Shown here piece after piece: positions 15,406 through 20,792 of a stretch of 20,792 nt of DNA. The DNA lies in assembly GCA_964642165.1 (NCBI GenBank), contig CAZXOC010000116.1, positions 1 through 20,792 on the forward strand. The letters are read 5' to 3'. The DNA comes from CAYRVX01 sp964642165 (lineage in GTDB: Bacteria; Planctomycetota; Phycisphaerae; SM23-33). Each line of letters begins with the position of its first letter. The first letter of the stretch is position 1. The notes beneath the pieces are model-generated. The model had not been told where the DNA came from. It searched no databases and worked only from the letters and a program-made list of their open reading frames with translations. The translations under genes were made by a program, and so were the position numbers.

Positions 15406-18400
15406 TCACCGCCCTATTCCCCTCGGTACCGTGCGCACGCCGCGCCATTTGTGCGAGGGGCACCGTTCGGGATCGGCAATGGAGGCTAGCAAGCGGTCCG
15501 ACAGCCGCGCACGCGGCATATCTTCACATTTCGAATTCGTGAAGATCGAGAAGAGCCCGGGAGCCGACACCCGCGCACGCGCCACATCGAGACCCCTCGA
15601 CGAATACCAGATGCAGCGCAACCCGGAGCCAACCGCATCGGCCTGCGGCCAGTCCGCCGGCAGGTTCAGCGTGCCGCGGCCGTGCGTGCCCCTGAACCGG
15701 CGCCCCGCGGCGTTGCTGACCGTGACCGGACGTTCGCACTGCTGGTCGCCCTTCATCGCGTTCCAGACCCACGTGTTATAGCCTGAGACACCCCAGTACG
15801 AAGGGCCGACCTCACCCGGTATCGGCTCGCGCGTGCCGCGCACGACCTTTTCGCACTCCAGTTCCGTCATCGGGCGCAAGGCCGCCCAGGCGGCAAACGC
15901 CGCGCCGTCTGCCCAGGACAGACCGAGACACCCCGGGCCCTGCCGCGCCCCGCCTGGCTTGCCGTAATAGCCTCTCTCCGGGGACTTCTTTAGCAGGCCA
16001 TGGGATCTGGTACCCGGGTAGCGTTCATTCGCCTGCTCTTCATTGAGGGCATTCAGAAATTCCGCGTATTGGTTGGCGATGATATGGTATTTCATGCAGT
16101 AGAAGGCCGCGTAGCCGTTGGGCAGCGACGCCGGAATCTGGCCGCCGTCCTCCAACGGGCCGCCGTGGTTACGGACCCAAAGCATGCCGGGCTTCCGCCC
16201 GGTCGGGATCGCGCCGGGGCCCGCCACCCGGTACGGCTTGGTCTGCTGGCTGCCGTCCGTGTACTGGTAGAATCCGCCCACCTCCAGCCCGCCCGAGCCC
16301 AGGTAGAATGGCCCCTCGGGCACGTACACCATCGCAATCCCGAACGCCCGGAGGCTCACCTTCGTGTCCTTCGTGATGCCCTGGTTGCCCGTGAAGTCCC
16401 AGACGGCCTTGACGCCGCTCGCCGCCAGTGGGCCCTCGCCGGGGGCCGCCCGCCGGACGAACACACCAGTGAACCCGTCGTTGCCGTCGGGCACGATCAG
16501 GTCCAGCCGCGTGCCGCCTGCCGCCTGGCCGTAGCCCGTTGGATTCAGCACCTTGTCCGCCGCCAGCCGAACATGCTGCCAGTCCGGCTTATCGTCGTCT
16601 CGGACCTTGAAGAACACCCAGGCCGCATCGTGATTGTGCTTGTCGCGCCAGGACTTGTTCCAGGAGATGTCAAACGTCAGCGTACGGGTCTTCGCGTCGC
16701 GCGGGCTCGCCGCCAGGTTTTCGATCGACACCTTCCAGCTATCCCAGCCGGTGGAGCGGAGAACCGGGGCCCCGCTTCGGGAGCGCACCGGTCGGGCCGG
16801 CATGGGTTCCGGATCCGGCAGGGCGGCCGCCAGGGGGACGATCTTCGCCGTGCGCACGCAGCGAAAGGTGACGTTCATGGACATGGTCCGGTTCATGTCC
16901 ATTCCCGCTGCGGCCACCAGCATTTCGCGGTCCGACGTGCGCAGCCGGTTGTGTTCGTTCGAGCCCGTCCACGAGTTGATGGCCCCGCCGCGAACCCCAA
17001 AGCCCCACCCCCTCTCTCTCGGCTCCACCACCCTCTTAGACCAGTCTCCGTGCGTGCCGGCGAAACGGCGCCCCGCCCAACTGCCCACCGTCATCACGCG
17101 CTCCCACAAGCTGCCGCTGAGCTCCAGGATCCCCCAGTACGACGCGCCCGCCGCGACCCGGTCGCTGTGGGGCGTCGCGAATACCTCCGCGCGCAGCAGC
17201 GGGATCGAAACGGCACCGGGCCGGAACGGCCGGGGGCTGTTGCCCTTGCGCAGGATCGATCCGTCCCATACGGCATTGCCGTGGGATGCGTCCGGCCCGT
17301 TGTCCCCCAACCAGACGACGGATTCTCCGGGTGTCCGGGCGTTCTGGAGCGCGTACCCGCGGGGCCCGGTGCTTTGCGCGGGTTTCTGAAAGGCCCTGCC
17401 GGTCGGCCATGGATGATAGGACGTGCCGGCGATCCCCGCTGTCCCCCAGGCGTATTCGTCGGGCACGGGCAGCAGCGGTCCGCGGCAAGCCTTCTCGTAC
17501 TCCAACTCCGTCATCGGCCGCAACCCGGCCCAAGCCGCGTAGGCCGCGAAGTCGCTCGACAACAGGCACCGGCAAGGCACATGGGGCCGGTCGCTCTCGT
17601 GGATCGCAGGCGTCCCAGGCTTGCCCGCCGCCGCGATCTTGATCCCGGTCAGAGGCCGGCCTTCGCGGCACTCGATCGGCGCCAGGCCGGCCTGCCGCTC
17701 GGAGCCGACCGTGTTGAGAAACTCCAAATACTCTCCTTCCGTGATCTCGTGCCGCATGCAGTAGAAGGCCGCGTACCCCTTCGGAAACCGCACGGGAAGC
17801 GTCTTCGTGCCGCCGCTGGTGAAATCGTCCGGCCACAAGTACATCCCGATCCCGTCGCGGTTGAGCAGGTTCTTGCGGCTCCGGCCGCCCAGCGTGATCT
17901 CGCCCTCGCTTTCCACGCGGTAGGGATCGGCGCTGTTGCCGGCCGAGAACTGCCCCGCCACGACGGTCGTCGAGCCGTCGCCGAGCCAGAACGCGCACTG
18001 CGGTACGTAGACCATCTGGATGGCGAGCAGCTTGAACTCCACGGCGCCGGAGTCCTCTATGCCATCCGCCTTGTGCAGCCAGCGCAGCGTCACGCCCTTC
18101 CATTCGTTCGGGCCGCTGCCAGCCGTCGCGCGGTAGATGAACGCCCCAACGCCGCGCTTGCCGTCGTCGCTCACCCCAACGTCCAGCTTCGCTTCGCCGG
18201 GAACCGAATGGTCGGAGGCCTTGGTCGATAGCGCGGCGTGCGACCAGCCCTTGTCGCCGCCCTTACGGAACTTGGCGAACACCCAGGCCGCGTCCCAGCT
18301 TTCGAGTTTCAGCGCGCCTTTGCCGCCGTGCTGCTGCTCGCCCACTTCCCAGGCTGCCCGCCAGGACCAGTCCCAGGCCAGGTCGAACGTGACCGAGCTC

Positions 18401-18591
18401 TGCCCGGCGGCCGCGCCATCCAGCCGCCGCACGTTTTCGATTCGAATGGGATCGGCCTTCCCCGTGCCCTTGAACCGCGCGGCCGCATGGCCGTCCGCCA
18501 TGACGACAGATGCGTTCAGTAGGAGCGCCGCCGCGCCCAGCTGCACCAACCCACACACTGTCCGCATCTCGTTTCTTGTTCTCCCGTTCAT
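15406..18591 (-). CDS. Secreted double-module SUMF1-fold fusion (class W + class s)
   Basis: A protein of 1061 residues. It has a signal peptide (MNGRTRNEMRTVCGLVQLGA..., cut near residue 32) and then AAARFKGTGKADPIRIENV. Module W (about 35-582) has ESWDAAWVFAKFRK, QCAFWLGDGST, FPKGYAAFYCMRHEIT, LRPMTELEYEKACRG, EYAWGT, ASYWGILELSGSLWE and FRCVRTAK. A Pro-rich linker follows (about 583-620). Module s (about 621-1061) restarts at SIENLAASPRDAKT and has HNHDAAWVFFKV, FYLGSGG, GAIPTGRKPGMLW, PNGYAAFYCMKY, LSWADGAAFAAWAALRPMTE, PADWPQADAVGSG and KWRGVRTVP. The second module has no signal peptide of its own, which fits fusion of two neighbouring paralogues. It has an unusually long C-terminal variable stretch (about 991-1048) with three cysteines. 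GGAAAGAG precedes ATG 18591, and the frame open further upstream to 19101 is only a shadow of the preceding gene. Confidence 0.87.
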   Translation of the reverse strand: MNGRTRNEMRTVCGLVQLGAAALLLNASVVMADGHAAARFKGTGKADPIRIENVRRLDGAAAGQSSVTFDLAWDWSWRAAWEVGEQQHGGKGALKLESWDAAWVFAKFRKGGDKGWSHAALSTKASDHSVPGEAKLDVGVSDDGKRGVGAFIYRATAGSGPNEWKGVTLRWLHKADGIEDSGAVEFKLLAIQMVYVPQCAFWLGDGSTTVVAGQFSAGNSADPYRVESEGEITLGGRSRKNLLNRDGIGMYLWPDDFTSGGTKTLPVRFPKGYAAFYCMRHEITEGEYLEFLNTVGSERQAGLAPIECREGRPLTGIKIAAAGKPGTPAIHESDRPHVPCRCLLSSDFAAYAAWAGLRPMTELEYEKACRGPLLPVPDEYAWGTAGIAGTSYHPWPTGRAFQKPAQSTGPRGYALQNARTPGESVVWLGDNGPDASHGNAVWDGSILRKGNSPRPFRPGAVSIPLLRAEVFATPHSDRVAAGASYWGILELSGSLWERVMTVGSWAGRRFAGTHGDWSKRVVEPRERGWGFGVRGGAINSWTGSNEHNRLRTSDREMLVAAAGMDMNRTMSMNVTFRCVRTAKIVPLAAALPDPEPMPARPVRSRSGAPVLRSTGWDSWKVSIENLAASPRDAKTRTLTFDISWNKSWRDKHNHDAAWVFFKVRDDDKPDWQHVRLAADKVLNPTGYGQAAGGTRLDLIVPDGNDGFTGVFVRRAAPGEGPLAASGVKAVWDFTGNQGITKDTKVSLRAFGIAMVYVPEGPFYLGSGGLEVGGFYQYTDGSQQTKPYRVAGPGAIPTGRKPGMLWVRNHGGPLEDGGQIPASLPNGYAAFYCMKYHIIANQYAEFLNALNEEQANERYPGTRSHGLLKKSPERGYYGKPGGARQGPGCLGLSWADGAAFAAWAALRPMTELECEKVVRGTREPIPGEVGPSYWGVSGYNTWVWNAMKGDQQCERPVTVSNAAGRRFRGTHGRGTLNLPADWPQADAVGSGLRCIWYSSRGLDVARARVSAPGLFSIFTNSKCEDMPRARLSDRLLASIADPERCPSHKWRGVRTVPRGIGR
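16732..16845 (-). other. Pro/Arg-rich linker joining modules W and s
   Basis: About 38 codons (VPLAAALPDPEPMPARPVRS and onward) lie between the FRCVRTAK end of the W module and the SIENL start of the s module. As in the other fusion, the linker replaces a gene boundary. Confidence 0.68.
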
Positions 18592-18611
18592 TATGTTCAC
18601 TCTTTCCGTTC

Positions 18612-18638
18612 GTCGGACCGGTCGGACCGGTCGGACAG
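18612..18638 (-). repeat. Three tandem 9-bp units in an intergenic gap
   Basis: The plus strand reads gtcggaccg twice and then gtcggacag, immediately upstream of the ribosome site for the gene at 18591. Just beyond, gacag and ctgtc (18634-18638 and 18645-18649) form a short inverted repeat with a 6-base loop. It is too weak to call a terminator. Confidence 0.7.
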
Positions 18639-18674
18639 ACCGGACTGTCACTGACCACTGGTACTGTTTACGTT

Positions 18675-19994
18675 TCACGGCCCGACTCCCTTCGGTGCCG
18701 TGCGCACGCCGCGCCAGCCATAGTCGGCTCGTCCCGGCGCCACGGTGTCCGCCAGCAGGCGGTGCGACGGACGCCCGGCTACGCCGTAACCGCCGCGAAT
18801 CCCGGCTCCGACGGCATCGGTCTGCGGCCAATCCGCACGCAGTGTCGGCGTACCCCGACCGTGACTCCCTCGGAAGCGCCGTCCCACGGCATTGCCCACC
18901 GTCACCGGACGTTCGCGCGGCAGCCGCCATCCGTTGATGCTCTGGACTTCCCAGTACGAGGGGTGGTCCAACCTGTCCCCCGTATCCCACCCCGGCTCCA
19001 TCGGCCCGCGCGTGACTTTCTCGTACTCCAGCTCGGTCATCGGACGCAGGCCTGCCCAAGCCGCGAATGACGCGCCGTCGGCCCAGGACAACGCGACGCA
19101 AGCACGCCGACGGTCCGGTGAGCTACAGGTGTAGTTGGGTGGCTCTCCGGAACGGCTGATCTGCTGGTGCCGGACCTTGTCGGTATAGCGCTTTGCGGCC
19201 TGCGCGGCGTCGAGCATGTTCAGAAAACCAGTGTAATGCCCCACCTGAACGTGGTATTTCATGCAGTAGAAGGCCGCATAGCCGTTGGGGAAGGCCACCG
19301 GGATCTCGCCCTTGTCCTCCGGCTGGGCGCCTCGCCTCGCCCAGAGCTTGCCTTTCTGCCGTCCGGTCGGAATCGCGCCGGCGCTGGTCACCCGGTAGGG
19401 CAAGGTGTGCTGCGTGCCGTCCGTGTACTTATAGAACCGGTAGGGCTCCGTTCCGCCCGAGCCCAGATAGAATGCCCCCTCGGGGACAAACACCATCTCG
19501 ATCCCGAACGCCCGTACGCTGACCTTCGTGTCCTTCGTAATCCCCTTGTTGGCCGCAAGGTCCCAGATGGCCGTCACCTTGGTTGCCGCCACCTTGCCGA
19601 TGCCATACTCCGCCCGCCGCACGAACATGCCGAGGAACCCGTCGTCGCCGTCGGGCACGATGAAGTCCAACCGCGTGCCGCCCTTCTCCTGGCTGTAGCC
19701 CCTGGGGTTCAGCACCTTGTCCGCGGCCAGCCGGACGTGCTGCCAGGCCTTCTGGCCCTCGGCCCGCACCTTGAAGAACACCCAGGCGGCATCGTGATTG
19801 GCCTCGTGGCGCCAGGAGCCCTCCCAGGCGATGTCGAACCGCACGGTCGCGGTCCGCCGGTCTCGCGGGACGACGGTCACATTCTCAATCCGCAGCTTTC
19901 CTGCGCGGGCCACCCCCGCGATCAGCAGCAGAACGCAGGCAGACGCAACCGTTTGGCTCCTCGAGAATCTACGTCCGTCGCTCAGGCGACTCAT
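18675..19994 (-). CDS. Secreted SUMF1-fold protein, short form (class s)
   Basis: A protein of 439 residues, the most compact and canonical class s member. The signal peptide MSRLSDGRRFSRSQTVASAC... is cut after ARA near residue 31. The N-terminal domain (33-163) has IENVTVVPRDRRTATVRFD, NHDAAWVFFKV, LAADKVLNPRGY and GMFVRRAEYG. The SUMF1-like domain (about 164-434) has FYLGSGGTE, GAIPTGRQKGKLWA, FPNGYAAFYCMKY, LSWADGASFAAWAGLRPMTE, ERPVTVGNAVGRRF and WPQTDAVGAG, ending in WRGVRTAP. Only about 15 residues separate TRGP from PSYW, against more than 100 in class W, so the GNxWE region and its loop are missing. The FGE cysteine pair is absent. AAAGGGA precedes ATG 19994. It is the first array gene, 31 nt after the beta-helix gene. 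Likely a secreted binding protein; the ligand is unknown. Confidence 0.86.
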   Translation of the reverse strand: MSRLSDGRRFSRSQTVASACVLLLIAGVARAGKLRIENVTVVPRDRRTATVRFDIAWEGSWRHEANHDAAWVFFKVRAEGQKAWQHVRLAADKVLNPRGYSQEKGGTRLDFIVPDGDDGFLGMFVRRAEYGIGKVAATKVTAIWDLAANKGITKDTKVSVRAFGIEMVFVPEGAFYLGSGGTEPYRFYKYTDGTQHTLPYRVTSAGAIPTGRQKGKLWARRGAQPEDKGEIPVAFPNGYAAFYCMKYHVQVGHYTGFLNMLDAAQAAKRYTDKVRHQQISRSGEPPNYTCSSPDRRRACVALSWADGASFAAWAGLRPMTELEYEKVTRGPMEPGWDTGDRLDHPSYWEVQSINGWRLPRERPVTVGNAVGRRFRGSHGRGTPTLRADWPQTDAVGAGIRGGYGVAGRPSHRLLADTVAPGRADYGWRGVRTAPKGVGP

Positions 19995-20025
19995 GGCACG
20001 TCCCTTTCTGGCCGCAGCTTCCCGC

Positions 20026-20792
20026 CTATCTCGGATCTGAACCGTCACCGGACTTCTCGAACTTCCTGTAGAACCTCCCTCGCCAGGGCCGGATCTTCAC
20101 CGTCTTCGAATCGCTCGGCTTGTCCGCGAATCCCACCCACCACGGGTCCAGCGATGGCGGAAGTGGGGGACGCGGCGGCGCCAGCTCCCCCACGGCCCAG
20201 CGCGGGCCTGGACGAGGAAACTCCCATTTCGTCCCCGGCGGGATCGCCCCGAGGTGCTTGTGAACGTCCATGTACTCGGCGGCGTCGAAGCCGCACTCCT
20301 TGGCGGCGGCCCGGACGTACTGCTCGCTGACGGCGAAGCTCACCCGGTTGATCTCTATCTCCTCGCCAAGCTCTCCCTCGTCAACGAGGCCGCGAAGAGA
20401 CGGCGGCATGACGTCGCGGAAGTAGGTGTCCCGCCCCACGAGAGGTCCTTTGCTGCGCGAGCAGAGGACCCTCGGGGGCGCATGCTTGCCCGCCTCGATC
20501 AAGGGCCCGACGCACAGGTTGTTCTTCTGGATCTCCAGGCCTTCCTTCCACGGCAGGCCGCTACAGAAGTCCCAGTCGCGGGCGTAGATGATGTTGTTGG
20601 CCACCAAGTTGTCGTCCTTGAAGTACTTCCCGTGCCGCGTGCTGGTGCCCCACGAGACGCCGCTCTTGGCGTTGATGAGCGTGTTGTTCCGGATGATCAT
20701 GCCGCTGAGGGGGTGGAATCCCCCGCGCGACCATGCACTCCCGCCGGGCGTGCTGAACTTGAAGATCACCGACCAGGGGATGCCGTATTCGG
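20026..20792 (-). CDS. Right-handed beta-helix protein, C-terminal part (cut by window edge)
   Basis: The frame is open to the window edge (it enters as EYGIPWSVIFKF), so at least 254 C-terminal residues are present and the start lies outside. The N-terminal third of the visible part has PbH1-type beta-helix coils with asparagine ladders: GMIIRNNTLINAKSGVSWG, NLVANNIIYA and LEIQKNNLCVG. After these come a less repetitive region (YFRDVMPPSLRGLVDEGELG, EQYVRAAAKECGFDAAEYMD) and a Pro/Trp-rich end (WEFPRPGPRWAVG, DPWWVGFADKP). Beta-helix proteins of this kind are often secreted polysaccharide lyases, hydrolases or glycan-binding proteins, but no catalytic residues can be assigned here. It is 31 nt upstream of the first array gene and probably in the same transcript. 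The call of the fold is moderately firm; the activity is not known. Confidence 0.7.
   Translation of the reverse strand, partial: EYGIPWSVIFKFSTPGGSAWSRGGFHPLSGMIIRNNTLINAKSGVSWGTSTRHGKYFKDDNLVANNIIYARDWDFCSGLPWKEGLEIQKNNLCVGPLIEAGKHAPPRVLCSRSKGPLVGRDTYFRDVMPPSLRGLVDEGELGEEIEINRVSFAVSEQYVRAAAKECGFDAAEYMDVHKHLGAIPPGTKWEFPRPGPRWAVGELAPPRPPLPPSLDPWWVGFADKPSDSKTVKIRPWRGRFYRKFEKSGDGSDPR

Larger units (their letters stand above)
2825..19994 (-). repeat. Tandem array of ten SUMF1-fold modules in eight genes
   Basis: Ten diverged copies of the same two-domain coding module lie head to tail. The easiest DNA landmark is the reverse complement of the AFYCM(K/R) codons, seen near 4068, 5821, 7359, 9396, 10706, 12770, 14512, 16093, 17753 and 19258. 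Each is followed in the protein by LRPMTELE (LECEK and LELEK in two copies). The copies are divergent, so duplication is old or diversification is fast. Confidence 0.85.

Noticed and set aside
18612..18649. Tandem 9-mers as a CRISPR array
   Set aside because: There are only three units, no spacers, and the unit is far too short.
18592..19101. An N-terminal extension of the double-module gene to base 19101
   Set aside because: The added residues are an out-of-frame reading of the preceding class s gene. A signal peptide and ribosome site begin at 18591.
2825..19994. Active sulfatase-maturation system
   Set aside because: No sulfatase gene with a CxPxR motif is in the window, and the catalytic cysteine pair of FGE is missing from the modules.
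2825..19994. A diversity-generating retroelement in the window
   Set aside because: There is no reverse transcriptase, no accessory gene and no near-identical template/variable repeat pair. Only the fold and the location of variability are suggestive.
20026..20769. The beta-helix gene as a complete gene starting with GTG at 20769
   Set aside because: The frame stays open to the window edge, there is no signal peptide at that point and beta-helix coils are already under way. It is a truncated gene.

Overview
The window looks like part of a bacterial chromosome (or a long metagenome contig) from a GC-rich organism of the Planctomycetota/Verrucomicrobiota/Lentisphaerota type. This placement is inference. 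It rests on the high G+C, the run of large Sec-exported proteins, and the combination of DUF4838, right-handed beta-helix, CBM9-like and SUMF1-fold proteins, which is common in polysaccharide-degrading members of those phyla. There is no rRNA or other marker gene to confirm it.

Every gene I can support lies on the minus strand, so transcription runs from base 20792 down to base 1. There are eleven genes: nine complete and one cut at each edge. The gaps between them are 16 to 83 nt. No internal promoter or terminator hairpin is convincing, so the whole window may be one long transcription unit. No plus-strand gene is credible.

In transcription order the layout is as follows. First comes the C-terminal part of a beta-helix protein (20792-20026). 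Then come eight genes (19994-2825) that encode ten copies of a two-part module: an N-terminal domain of about 130 residues followed by a SUMF1/FGE-sulfatase-like (C-type-lectin-like) domain. After these comes a DUF4838 protein (2750-381), and finally the start of what looks like a second DUF4838-like protein (359-1).

The ten modules fall into three classes. The W class has 'NWDAAWVFVKF', a long middle loop and a GNxWE-like motif. The s class has 'NHDAAW' and 'DWPQADAVG' and ends just after the SUMF1 domain. The C class has 'GSFHDAAW' and 'TSGR' and carries a C-terminal CBM9-like domain ending in RFVLAK. In transcription order they read s, W-s, W, C, s-C, s, W, C, where hyphens mark modules fused in one protein. 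This can be parsed as four repeats of an s-(W)-(C) cassette, with two adjacent-gene fusions, which suggests serial segmental duplication.

The SUMF1 domains lack the cysteine pair of true formylglycine-generating enzymes and are probably binding scaffolds rather than enzymes. A plausible reading is a set of secreted, diversified carbohydrate-binding or surface proteins produced together with DUF4838 and beta-helix glycan-processing proteins. The target glycan cannot be read from the sequence.
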